Shown here: one piece after another, positions 1-9,129 of the stretch
Position numbering within the stretch: the stretch's first letter is position 1
Layout of the letters: the number at the start of each line of letters is the position of its first letter
Source of the DNA: Patiria miniata
Lineage: Eukaryota > Echinodermata > Asteroidea > Valvatida > Asterinidae
Length of the DNA: 64,000 nucleotides
Assembly (NCBI RefSeq): GCF_015706575.1
Contig: NW_024037064.1
Coordinates: 6,611,606-6,675,605 of the forward strand
Reading direction: 5' to 3'
Notes under the pieces: model-generated
Told to the model about the DNA's origin: nothing
What the model saw: the letters and a program-made list of their open reading frames with translations, nothing else
Databases searched by the model: none
Program-made: the position numbers and the translations under genes

Positions 1-663
1 CCTAACCCTAACCCTAACCCTAACCCTAACCCTAACCCTAACCCTAACCCTAACCCTAACCCTAACCCTAACCCTAACCCTAACCCTAACCCTAACCCTA
101 ACCCTAACCCTAACCCTAACCCTAACCCTAACCCTAACCCTAACCCTAACCCTAACCCTAACCCTAACCCTAACCCTAACCCTAACCCTAACCCTAACCC
201 TAACCCTAACCCTAACCCTAACCCTAACCCTAACCCTAACCCTAACCCTAACCCTAACCCTAACCCTAACCCTAACCCTAACCCTAACCCTAACCCTAAC
301 CCTAACCCTAACCCTAACCCTAACCCTAACCCTAACCCTAACCCTAACCCTAACCCTAACCCTAACCCTAACCCTAACCCTAACCCTAACCCTAACCCTA
401 ACCCTAACCCTAACCCTAACCCTAACCCTAACCCTAACCCTAACCCTAACCCTAACCCTAACCCTAACCCTAACCCTAACCCTAACCCCTAACCCTAACC
501 CTAACCCTAACCCTAACCCTAACCCTAACCCTAACCCTAACCCTAACCCTAACCCTAACCCCTAACCCCTAACCCTAACCCTAACCCTAACCCTAACCCT
601 AACCCTAACCCTAACCCTAACCCTAACCCTAACCCTAACCCTAACCCTAACCCTAACCCTAAC
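1..663. repeat. Telomeric repeat array (CCCTAA)n
   Basis: Continuous CCCTAA hexamers run from base 1 to about 663, so this is the left end of a chromosome and the strand shown is the C-rich one. A few units have an extra C (around 484-490 and 560-572); the rest are perfect. The array stops abruptly inside a gene of a virus-like element, with no transitional degenerate telomere repeat between them. Confidence 0.98.
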
Positions 664-973
664 GCTCCAACTTCGGTGGACCGTGCGGCATCGGCTCCAG
701 TTTGGGTGGTTGATTATCCGTCTTCTTGGTTTCTAAAGTCATAGTCAGCGGTGCCATTCTTTGTTTATTTAAGTTAATGTATCTGTGCAGCGTCTGGTGG
801 TACAGTTTAATTTTATCCTCGTCTGAAAGGTTTTTCCTTTCCAGTAGCTCTCTCATCTCACCATCTAAACTGTGTACCACGCGCGTGGTCGGTGTTTGTT
901 CCAATCGTCTGATCGATTGAAGTTTTGTCAACGTTTCCTGAGGTACCAGAACCATTTTCTTGGTGTACTCCAT
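659..973 (-). CDS. Small unnamed protein of Polinton-like element, C-terminus ends in telomere
   Basis: A 104-residue protein, ATG at 973, starting MEYTKKMVLVPQETL. It is mostly charged and helical-looking, with the stretch LSDEDKIKLYHQTLHRYI near residues 49-66 and a proline-rich tail. I know similar short proteins only as unnamed neighbours of virus-like ATPase genes in aquatic invertebrates; the function is unknown. It lies 2 bp downstream of the pX-like gene on the same strand, so it belongs to that gene cluster. The stop codon (TAG, 659-661) lies within the telomeric repeat, so the natural C-terminus may have been longer and lost. Family assignment is inference; the open frame and the telomeric stop are directly visible. 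Confidence 0.6.
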   Translation of the reverse strand: MEYTKKMVLVPQETLTKLQSIRRLEQTPTTRVVHSLDGEMRELLERKNLSDEDKIKLYHQTLHRYINLNKQRMAPLTMTLETKKTDNQPPKLEPMPHGPPKLER

Positions 974-975
974 GT

Positions 976-1332
976 TTATTTAAACAATAATCCACCAAGA
1001 GCGCCCAATATTGGAGTGAGTAAAGCACCGAGAAAACCTCCTTTCTGACGTAATACTTTCTTTTTCTTTTGAACGCTGAGTTTCTTATTGCTGAGAACTC
1101 GCATTTGACGCTTGTATTTGATTAACTTTTTCTTCTGGGATGGTGTGAGGGAAATATTACCGTTGAGAACGTTGAGGGCGCACTCGCACAAACAATGTAT
1201 CAGTTCCTTGTTGGCTCCTTGTATCACACCCTGTCGTTGCTTGTCGCTTCCCTTAGCCAGCACATGCAGGTAGGGAGCGTTGTGATGCACACGCCTCGAC
1301 ATCTTCAAATGATTGCCGTCCGTTCTAAACAC
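976..1332 (-). CDS. Basic protein with hydrophobic C-terminus, adenovirus pX-like
   Basis: A 118-residue protein with a long lysine/arginine-rich middle (residues about 60-95) and a glycine-rich hydrophobic C-terminal segment, GGFLGALLTPILGALGGLL, near residues 98-116. This layout is that described for pX/pre-VI-like minor virion proteins of adenoviruses, adintoviruses and Polintons, which bind DNA or act on membranes during entry. It sits 6 bp downstream of the packaging ATPase and 2 bp upstream of the next small gene, as expected for a compact viral cluster. The frame is intact. It is assigned by architecture and context, not by a specific catalytic motif, so the role is inferred. Confidence 0.6.
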   Translation of the reverse strand: MFRTDGNHLKMSRRVHHNAPYLHVLAKGSDKQRQGVIQGANKELIHCLCECALNVLNGNISLTPSQKKKLIKYKRQMRVLSNKKLSVQKKKKVLRQKGGFLGALLTPILGALGGLLFK

Positions 1333-1338
1333 AATCCT

Positions 1339-2040
1339 TTATACCTTTGGAGTGTAAACGATGGGATATTCGCCGGGAAAAATTCTGGTTCTGAGACGTA
1401 CGATTTCGGGGGTTTCTGGCTTTAAATCTACGAAGAGATAGCCGTAGGGGGCGGATGTCGCATCGTGGTAGGCCTCCATCATATACTTGGACTTAGTGGG
1501 GTACATTTGGCGCGCTAAATGTGTAATTTGCGAAGCGTCTCTCGGGTTTTTAAACAGAACCATGTAATGAGCGTTCAAACTAATGGTTCGCATTTCCTTC
1601 CCCTTGTAAAATAAATTCTGTAGTATGAGAATAACCGATAGGTTTCTGTGATGACTACCTTTGGTAAATAGTTCAGTGACCTTAACATTGTTGCCGCTTT
1701 CTGACATGAGATCGTCTATCACAACCAGGTTTCTTTGACTTCGGTCCAGGGACTCCAATAGATCATTGGGGTAGCCCTCCACAAATCGTATCCGAGGGAC
1801 CAGACTAGCCAGATGGTCGTAAGCATCTTGATATTCCCCGTAACACCAAATAATATTATCAATAGCAGGTTCAATCACTGTATTTCCCTCAGCTAGAATA
1901 AGACCCTTTACAAACTGTGTTTTCCCGCTTCCAGTTGGACCAGCGATTACGCCAGTAAAAGGATGTTTAAGTCGCGAATCCATTTGATCAAATGAACCTA
2001 TTTTTGTAATGTAGTTCTTTTTAAAAGCTAAAGTTTTCAC
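1339..2040 (-). CDS. A32/FtsK-HerA-type DNA packaging ATPase
   Basis: A 233-residue protein starting MKTLAFKKNY. A textbook Walker A, GPTGSGKT, is at residues 34-41 and a Walker B, LVVIDD, at 105-110. A later polar stretch, ILILQNLFYKG (about 137-147), sits where the arginine/glutamine sensor region falls in this family. These ATPases pump DNA into preformed capsids in adenovirus-like and Polinton-type elements and act at the capsid portal vertex. Length matches the usual 200-260 residues and there is no internal stop. It heads a three-gene minus-strand run with the pX-like and 104-residue genes. Together with a protein-primed-type polymerase upstream, it identifies the locus as Polinton/adintovirus-like. 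It could still be expressed; nothing in the sequence shows that it is. Confidence 0.85.
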   Translation of the reverse strand: MKTLAFKKNYITKIGSFDQMDSRLKHPFTGVIAGPTGSGKTQFVKGLILAEGNTVIEPAIDNIIWCYGEYQDAYDHLASLVPRIRFVEGYPNDLLESLDRSQRNLVVIDDLMSESGNNVKVTELFTKGSHHRNLSVILILQNLFYKGKEMRTISLNAHYMVLFKNPRDASQITHLARQMYPTKSKYMMEAYHDATSAPYGYLFVDLKPETPEIVRLRTRIFPGEYPIVYTPKV

Positions 2041-2785
2041 CCCTACCCTCCCTCCCCCCCCTTTAGTTTATTACTCCCCCCCCCTTCAATTTATTAAAAA
2101 GAAAGTTTTGTTTAACAATAAGCATTATAAAATTGAAAGTGACAGACAACAGTTTATTTTTTTTTTCTTATTTCTTTCAATCTCCTTTCTTTCTTTCTTT
2201 CTTCTTCATTTAACCAAGTAAACAAAATAACATACATAACTCTTTAACTATGAAGGGAAAAATAAATAAATAAATAAAGATGAACGTAAATAATATCAAC
2301 ATTAAAAATAATTAGAAAATGTACGAATTCTTTCTTAAGAGCAGTTATCAATTTAGTAAACCATCCAAAATTTTAAAAAAAGTGGGAAATTTATGGTTTC
2401 TTTTCAAAATACCAATAATCATTAACCACAATTTCAAATAAAGTGGGAACCATTCTTTATAAAAAAAAAAAAAAAAAAAAAAAGGTGTAGAATTGGTGTC
2501 ATTTCAAATAAATTTGGATCATTTTTGAAATATTTTTTAATAGTAGTTGGTGAAATTTCAAACGAAGTGGAAACATTTGGGATTATTTTTTAAATAGCAG
2601 TTGGTGAAATTTCAAATGAGGTAGGAGCATTTTCAAGTTATTTTTTAACGGCAGATTGTAACATTTACAATTAAAAAAAAAAAAAAAAAAAAAAAATTAC
2701 GTACTGTTTAAACCACCACCAATTTACCCACCACCAGTTTAAAGAAATTTGCTTGATGTTTTGACGAGCCTAACAGTTTTTTTGA
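2041..2785. other. AT-rich intergenic region with homopolymers and ~75-bp imperfect repeats
   Basis: No gene is seen here. The stretch is rich in A and T, with an A-run at about 2461-2483 and another near 2671-2695, and a C-rich tract at 2041-2095. From about 2380 to 2660, three or four diverged units share a core resembling GTTGGTGAAATTTCAAA. It separates the polymerase gene from the ATPase gene of the virus-like element, where other Polintons often hold further genes. If such genes existed here they have been lost. Confidence 0.6.
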
Positions 2786-3607
2786 TCACAAGTCCAGGTA
2801 GGTGGTGGAAACTCCATCATCGGCGACTCTCCTTTTTGGATAGAAGTAAGTAAAGGCAGTCTTGACCTGTTCGTAGGTGTACATCTCATCGGAATGAATG
2901 CGAAACCCTCTGTTGACTCCTTCGCCGGCTCGTTGATTTTCTAGCGCCTCCAGATAGTTCATTTTTGTTATGTCGTTGGTCTTTTTGTTCAGTCCTTTGC
3001 ATACAGCTTTGTCTTTTTCTCCAAAGCAGTAGTATGTTTTACTACAAAGAGCAACGATACCGTCCCCCGCCCACTCAACCTTGAAGAGGCCGGGTGTTCG
3101 TTTGTCATACGCACGGTGGTCGGGGGTGTCGTCACGCGGAAACCAGGATGATTTCTCCCGCTGGTACTCGTCCCGCAGATGAGGCTTGATGATGTCATCC
3201 AGATGTGGTGCAGAGATTGCCATGTATGCGGAATCTGTGTCCATCTCACAGAGCTGGAAGTCCGATGGATCGATGAATCTAAGAAGAAAATCATAGTAGA
3301 ATTGCAACATCCGCATTTTAGCATATTGGTATACAAAATACCCAATCTGTAGAGGCAGGTTCAGGCGTACAGATTTTTTATTGAGTTCAACCTCGTATAG
3401 CTGATTGACCTCTAGTGTGTGTAAGGCGCGGAAATGGGGGTTGTTGATCATTTGGGATGCTCCTTCGGTGGTAGTGCAAATCTTAACGTCAAGATGTTTC
3501 TCCTGGTACACGGTTTGGGTGTCGTGGCAATATCCATCAACTGGAATTCTTTGCTGACCGATGCATTTTTCCCCATGATTGAATTGGTGTCGGATAAACA
3601 CGCCCTA
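2786..3607 (-). pseudogene. Family-B DNA polymerase, C-terminal polymerase part
   Basis: This is the palm/thumb half of a protein-primed-type family-B polymerase (DNA_pol_B_2 group). The metal-binding motif DTDSAYMA is clear, followed by KTYYCFG and a downstream CKGLNKKTN motif typical of Polinton and bidnavirus-type enzymes. The frame ends normally at 2786. On its upstream side it is closed by an in-frame TAG at 3605-3607, and about 100 bases further up the reading frame changes relative to the exonuclease part. Both breaks lie in otherwise well-conserved sequence, so this copy is probably inactive. It belongs to the same gene as the two segments upstream on the minus strand. Confidence 0.85.
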
Positions 3608-3695
3608 TGAATGCGCAATCCAATTTAACCACTCAGCGGCTTTCACCCCAAACTTATGACTTTTCACGGGTTTAAAATTGTCGGCTTCATTTCTT

Positions 3696-4778
3696 CTAAT
3701 AAACGTTCCTACCGGCATCGGCTGCATAAGCGACCATAAATAAAGGGCTGCGCTCCTTATAGAATGTCACCATCTTCTCTAATGCATTGAGGAAGGGTAC
3801 AACATCGAGGTTATTGTACCATTGCAGAAAATCCCGAAATTGTGTCATGTTGTTGTCCGCCCAAACCGTGCGACAGTATGCGTAATCGTCAGCAGAAATG
3901 TTCTCACCTTTTAGCCTGCTGTAAAAAGCTTCATGCGGTGGAAGCTCGTTATCTTGTAATTTTTCTAAACTATCCATCCACTCATACGGGAAATAACCTT
4001 TTGTCTGTGGACAATCATATGCTTTCAAAAATTTATCGTACGAATACCCGGGGGCAAGATAATTGCAGATGTCCAAGAATTTCAGTTTTTCAGTTTTGAT
4101 CACCATGTAAGACGAGCCGCGCTTTATGATGAATTTGATCACGTCTGTTTGCTGTAGTTTAGTGTACAAATGTTTTTTGATGACATTCAAATCGTATCGT
4201 CCTGAATTGAACCCAATGACCGGAAGTTCACGTAAATAGTCTTCCAAATCCTGCTTTAGTTTGGCAGCGTTCGGTGTTTTTGCGCGATTGTTTTGGGGGT
4301 TGTTGTTTTGAGCGAGTTCTTGATACTGACGATTGATTAGTTCGTCAAACACGCGTTCGTATTTGTCTTTCAGTAACGCGTAAGCTGCATCACTTATGTG
4401 GTGAAGGTGCTCCACCATCTGACTCACGAGGCCAGCAGGGTTACCATCGGAAACAAAACATGTCGCGCTTTCGAAATTCGGCACGTTGCTCGCCATACTC
4501 ACACTGAGAAGTTCGTGGCGGTTCTCCCACTGAAGTTTTGCTGTCTGATCATTGTTTTGTGGAGCTTGTTCGAAGTAACACTCAAAATCGTAAGTAACGC
4601 GATAAGGGAAAAATTTCAAGTCTTCACTCACGCGAATTCCCTCCTCGTCCAGACGTTCGAAAATGTCGGGGGGCAAGTGGTACGCTCCACCTGCAAATTT
4701 GTGCTTAACATTTAAATTGCACGTGGGGATGTGACGTTGTAGGTTGAACGATCTAGGGAAAACTGTTCTACACTTCCT
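3696..4778 (-). pseudogene. Family-B DNA polymerase, exonuclease and fingers part
   Basis: The proofreading exonuclease motifs appear in order: YDFECYFE (Exo I, with the D and E), FNSGRYDLNVI (Exo II) and YNNLDVVPF (Exo III, with Y and D). They are followed by the start of the polymerase domain. The segment is in the same frame as the zinc-finger/OTU-like segment upstream and is divided from it only by a TGA at 4779-4781. Just downstream of that stop, a zinc-finger-like stretch, CRTVFPRSFNLQRHIPTC, leads into the exonuclease domain. The frame then shifts near 3705-3712 before the catalytic palm. The gene would copy the element's genome; the breaks argue this copy no longer does. Confidence 0.85.
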
Positions 4779-6305
4779 TCATTCGTAACTTCGACTGTAT
4801 TTCTGCAAATTGGAAATGTACGAAAAGTGATTCTCGTACAAGTTTACGAAGAGGGTACTGGGGTGATTGCACACGGGTCGACGGACCAGGTGTACTTTTG
4901 TTTGGGGGGCATCCGTATCATCGGTGGGGTCAGTGTTTGGGGCGCTGAGGCTGTAAACCTGGACATTCACTTCAAACAGAGTCTCCGCTTTTGCCAAGTC
5001 CTCCACGGTGATCCCCTTCTCTACCTTCTTGCCAGTGGCCTCTGCAAATCTGGTCGCCAAGTATCGCGTCTGTCTCTCGAGCGCGTCTAGATCGCCTCCT
5101 TGATGAAGTGCCAGGCACCTGAAGAAACAAAGGTTATCGTCATAGGCTCGGCCATTGTGGGCATTGTGGGTAAGCCCCATAACACCACGATTGTTAGCAA
5201 TGTAGTCAGGTAGCTCAACATGCGCACCAATGTAAAACTGGGGCATCTTGTTCACGTACACTGCCACGTTCATAATTGAAACTACCGTCCATTTCGTGTC
5301 GGGGCGCTGTTGTCGCACGATTTCTAAAATGTCAACATCCTCAAAATTAGTGATCAGTTGTTCCAGATCTTGGCGAGAACCAACGGTGAATGGGGTAGGT
5401 GTGAAGCTGGCATTATTGTCACTTGGGTGAAAGTATTTAAGTTCACCAGTTTCAGTATTGCGCAAAACAAATCCGAACGATAGACTAATTTTCGAACGAC
5501 AGGTCAATCGCTTAAAAATTGCTTCCAAAATGTTCCTCATGTTGACACCTGGTCGCGTCATTCTAATATTGTAAATGTCTTGTATGGGTCTTCCGGTGAT
5601 TAGCTTAGATCTAATGGTTCCCCAGTTCTCCCTGTAGACGCGGGACAGATCGTCTTCGTTTTCGTTTCTTTCTTCAGGAAACTGGGCGGGATCCTCTTGA
5701 AGTGCGTCATCATCATCATGATGATCGTTGTTAATATCAGCGTTGCGATGACATCTCCGGAAATGCTTGATGAGAAGGTTCCACCGAGCAAACGATTTAC
5801 CACACTTTGGGCATCGGCAGGAATCAGAATCACCATCGGCTGAATGGTCGTTGCTGGTGTCATTTTCACCTTCTCCTGATGTAGATGGCCAATTGCTACA
5901 GCCGGGGCGATCATCGGATGTCGTAACATTACGACCGTTAGTGCTGGCAGCGGGTCCTCCCACGGGTGGAGTGACGGGACGGTCGTTGCTGGCATCGGAT
6001 CCATCCACGGGTGTAGTGGCAGGACGGTTGTTGCTGGCAGCGGATCCATCCTGGGGTGGAGTAGTGCTGACTCGTTTGGTAGTATGGTTGGTACGGACGT
6101 GACGTTTCATGTTGTCAATTCGCCGAAAAGCAGCACCGCAGGTTGGGCATGGGAAGCTTCTCTTGCCGGCGTGGATAGCCTTATGCCGTCGCAAAGTATC
6201 TCTGCGGGCAAAGGTTTTGTCGCACGTAAAACATACGTGAAGACCAGGTGTCTTCTTCAGCTTCTTTGGAGCACGCATCTCTAAAGGTTCCTTGTTAGAA
6301 GACAA
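4779..6305 (-). CDS. N-terminal extension of the polymerase: C2H2 zinc fingers plus OTU-like domain
   Basis: Counting from the ATG at 6305, the 508 residues hold two C2H2 fingers (about 24-75), a low-complexity run of repeated PVDGSDASNDRP-like units (about 81-150) and a third finger, CPKCGKSFARWNLLIKHFRRCH (about 163-185). An acidic linker follows, then a region with DDNLCFFRCLALH at about 389-401 and ENHFSYI near 491-497. The last two resemble the Cys and His blocks of OTU-type cysteine peptidases; that match is inference. The frame runs on into the polymerase but for a TGA at 4779-4781, which falls where a zinc-finger cysteine would be expected. The segment may start by splicing: a good acceptor ends at 6291, and 6290 continues in phase 0 from two upstream mini-exons. 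The internal ATG at 6305 is the unspliced alternative. Confidence 0.7.
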   Translation of the reverse strand: MSSNKEPLEMRAPKKLKKTPGLHVCFTCDKTFARRDTLRRHKAIHAGKRSFPCPTCGAAFRRIDNMKRHVRTNHTTKRVSTTPPQDGSAASNNRPATTPVDGSDASNDRPVTPPVGGPAASTNGRNVTTSDDRPGCSNWPSTSGEGENDTSNDHSADGDSDSCRCPKCGKSFARWNLLIKHFRRCHRNADINNDHHDDDDALQEDPAQFPEERNENEDDLSRVYRENWGTIRSKLITGRPIQDIYNIRMTRPGVNMRNILEAIFKRLTCRSKISLSFGFVLRNTETGELKYFHPSDNNASFTPTPFTVGSRQDLEQLITNFEDVDILEIVRQQRPDTKWTVVSIMNVAVYVNKMPQFYIGAHVELPDYIANNRGVMGLTHNAHNGRAYDDNLCFFRCLALHQGGDLDALERQTRYLATRFAEATGKKVEKGITVEDLAKAETLFEVNVQVYSLSAPNTDPTDDTDAPQTKVHLVRRPVCNHPSTLFVNLYENHFSYISNLQKYSRSYE

Positions 6306-6642
6306 ATGAATATAAAATGTCGTTTAGAACAAATGTATAACAAACACTGTGTGATACCGTCGATAGCGACAGTGATTACCGGGAAAAACTTATGCGACTG
6401 CTATGTACGGAGGTCCGTGTGTTTATGAAGTTTTCATTAATAGAATAACAAAGACAAGCCGTGACGTCAACGACAAGTCTTAACAGGCAATCACTCTCAT
6501 GAACGACAACGGAATAATACAAAGCGTGACGTCATGGATAGATATGGACAAGTCTCAACTTGAAAATGGTTCACCCTGTAGATATCGGTAAGATACATGA
6601 GAGAAAAAAGAAGAAGAAGAAGAAGAAGATATTTTCACGTAC

Positions 6643-6729
6643 CTCATCTCCTCCATTTTCTGATGCAGGCGCCTGATCAAGTGGTCTTAGAGGAGGGAAA
6701 TCAACAGGATTGTAAACAAATCCTCCATC
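6643..6729 (-). CDS. Probable 87-bp exon 2 of the polymerase gene
   Basis: On the minus strand an acceptor (TTTAACAG, just above 6729) and a donor (GAG then GTACGTG, just below 6643) bound exactly 29 codons. They begin DGGFVYNPVDFPP and end ENGGDE, with no stop. Both edges are phase 0, matching the next acceptor at 6291/6290 and the upstream exon's donor. The acidic, proline-rich composition looks like protein-coding leader sequence, not repeat. The intron below it contains a GAA/AGA-type run at 6607-6630. This is inferred from splice sites and phase only; RNA evidence would decide it. Confidence 0.55.
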
Positions 6730-7009
6730 CTGTTAAATACACAAAATAATAATAATAATAAATATCGTACTTTTTTGTGTTTGGTTTTGTTTTGTTTTGT
6801 TTTTGAGCACATCGGATGATACTCAGTTTCATAGCAAGAAAAAATAGCAAGAAATGCAACTTCAAACGATAGTTTCAATTAACTTATACATCATTCTTAT
6901 CGACTTAAAACAGGACCAACGTAAAACAGGTTACAAGGATAAAGAGTTTTAACAAAATGCAGTAATTGTAGTTGGCCGTGTACAAAAATGAAATACATTT
7001 TAAGAACGG

Positions 7010-7560
7010 TACTGATACGGAATTGGTCGGCGTCTTAAAAGGCAAACATTTTGAAGAAAAACAAATCATGCAATTTTATGCGTTCGTACATCGCGTAAAA
7101 CATGTGAAAAGGATAAAGAGTTCTAACAAATGCACTGATTGTAGTTGACCAAGTACCAAACTGAAATATATTCTAAGAGATGGTACTGATACGAAAATAA
7201 CCGACGTATTAAATGCAAACATTTTGAAGAAATCAAATCATGTTATTTTATATTTTCAGGGCTATATCTCGTAAAATAGGTTACAAATACAAGGATGAAA
7301 TACGGAAATGACCGACGTATTAAATGCAAACATTGTGAAGAAATCAAATCATGTTATTTTATATTTTCAGGGCTATATCTCGTAAAATAGGTTACAAATA
7401 CAAGGATGAAATACGGAAATGACCGACGTATTAAATGCAAACATTTTGGAATAAATCAAAGCATGTAATTTTATATTTTCAGGTCTACATCTCGTTATAT
7501 AGGTTACAAATACAAGGATAAGATACGCAAAAGGTTGGTGCCTTAAATGCAAACATTTTG
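7010..7560. repeat. Intronic tandem repeat, ~111-bp units
   Basis: At least three units of about 111 bp run from about 7200 to 7560, sharing the words GGTTACAAATACAAGGATGA and CGACGTATTAAATGCAAAC. Related, longer and more diverged units reach back to about 6930. Each unit includes TTATATTTTCAG, an acceptor-like string, in the plus orientation. The repeat lies wholly in the predicted intron between the two mini-exons. Confidence 0.75.
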
Positions 7561-7580
7561 GAATAAAATCATGCACTTAC

Positions 7581-7667
7581 GTTTTTATACATCTCATCGG
7601 CGATTCTTTGAATTTCGTCCAGTTCGCTGTCCGTGTAGTCAGGGCTCTCCCAAGGCTGCTGAGACAT
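7581..7667 (-). CDS. Probable 87-bp exon 1 with start codon of the polymerase gene
   Basis: On the minus strand an ATG at 7667 opens a 29-codon frame that starts MSQQPWESPDYTDSEL and is acidic throughout. It ends at 7581 directly before a consensus donor, GTAAGTGCAT. Phase 0 at the donor matches the phase-0 acceptor of the 6643-6729 exon and then the acceptor at 6290, giving one continuous N-terminal leader of 58 residues. The intron of about 850 bp contains tandem repeats. Nothing resembling a core promoter was identified with confidence upstream. Confidence 0.55.
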
Positions 7668-7878
7668 ATTGACGATGATGGTTGAAGTTCGACGGGAAGT
7701 AAAGCTGACTATCTCTGATCGGTCAATCACTCAGAAATGAGCGGGCCTTGTGCTGCATCCTAGTTATACCCTCCCAAAGAACACCCGTATTTTCAAAGAA
7801 ACCTTGGCAACGACCATTGAGAATTGTTTACATGACAATGATTGTCACGGTTACTTCTTAGATCCACATTAATAAAGT

Positions 7879-8310
7879 GATGTTTGTTGTGGAAGTCTCT
7901 CCGACAACCACGGGGTCTTGCCACAGAACATCGGTGCCAGTCTTAGAATTAGAACAGAGGCCAATGTGACGGACAGCTCATCTTGTACATTAAGAAAGCT
8001 CATCTTTAGAAATTAGGAAAGCCCGTGTGCTGTTTGTTGTGGAAGTTGCTCCGGCAACCACTTGTACCAGTCTTAGAATTAGAACAGAGGCCAATGTGAC
8101 GGACAACTCATCTTGTACATTAAGAAAGCTCATCTTTAGAAATTAGGAAAGCCCTTGTGATGTTTGTTGTGGAAGTCTCTCCGGCAACCACGGGGCCGTG
8201 CCACAGAACATCGGTACTAGTCTTAGAATTAGAACAAAGGCCAATGTGATGGACAGCTCATCTTGTACATTAAGAAAGCTCATCTTTAGAAATAAGAATG
8301 GCTCGCGTAT
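7879..8310. repeat. Three tandem units of ~127-154 bp
   Basis: The words GTTTGTTGTGGAAGTC and CAGTCTTAGAATTAGAACA recur near 7880, 8034 and 8161, each followed by TCATCTTGTACATTAAGAAA. The middle unit lacks part of the sequence present in the outer two. No coding potential is seen. The region between the virus-like gene (ends 7667) and this array holds nothing I can name. Confidence 0.75.
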
Positions 8311-8439
8311 TGGTAGTGTAGGCCTATCTATATGTATATACTACATAACGTTTTAATTTAATACTAAATAACGAATTAAATTTAACATTTTTTACAACTG
8401 GTCTTGAAAATTAAAAAAGAAAAGGAAAAAAAAGCAGAT

Positions 8440-8705
8440 AGTCGTAGGGTACTCAGGAAACCAGGGCCTCAGAGTCGTGCTCGCGACTTCATCGCTCTCA
8501 CACGAGTCTCGAGACAAGTCTCGAGACTTACGTTACAGTTCCACTCCGTTCGGGTTACTAGCGTAAAGCCAATGTCGCCACTAACGTGGCTCCGTAATGG
8601 AGGCCTGCTCGCGACTTCGTCGCTCGTACACAAGTCTAGAGGCTTACGCCTCTACCCACTCCGTTCGGGTTCACTAGCGTGAGCTCACTGTTGCCACTAA
8701 AGTGG
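8440..8705. repeat. Cluster of short GC-rich hairpins
   Basis: Small perfect or near-perfect inverted repeats follow each other, for example GCGACTTCGTCGC, AGAGGCTTACGCCTCT and TGCCACTAAAGTGGCG. A paired version of the same series lies about 120 bp upstream. Part of it is open in one plus frame, but the protein would be an artefact of the hairpins. This looks like a decayed structured repeat or short element. Confidence 0.5.
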
Positions 8706-8785
8706 CGCCGTGGGCTAAGACATCTTAAAATCTAAATAATATTACAATCAAATTTAAAGGAAAAAAAAAATTAAAAAAAATTCCA

Positions 8786-9005
8786 CCTCACCTCCACCTC
8801 ACTACCACCTCCACCTCACTACTACCTCCACCTCACTACCACCTCCACCTCACTACCACCTCCACCTCACCTCCACCTCACTACCACCTCCACCTCACTA
8901 CCACCTCCACCTTACTACCACCTCCACCTCACTTCCACCTCATCCCGCCTCACCCGCCTCACCATCCCGCCTCACCCGCCTCACCCCGCCTCACCCGCCA
9001 CCTCG
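8786..9005. repeat. CCACCTCAC-type minisatellite
   Basis: Irregular tandem copies of CCACCTCACTACCACCT-like words fill this interval, drifting to CCCGCCTCAC units after about 8943. It is strongly strand-asymmetric in C. No gene is seen. Confidence 0.85.
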
Positions 9006-9129
9006 ATGCCACCTCATTGGGGGTCGAGATGCTCAGTATATACTACTGCAATTACGCAAAGTCCGTAAAATTACGGCGAAATTTACGGACATGAAGAAGA
9101 ATAGTCAAACAGTTATGAACAAAGCAGTG

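Noticed and set aside
8404-8682. 92-residue basic protein
   Set aside because: The frame spans a cluster of short hairpins and has no motif; low-complexity artefact.
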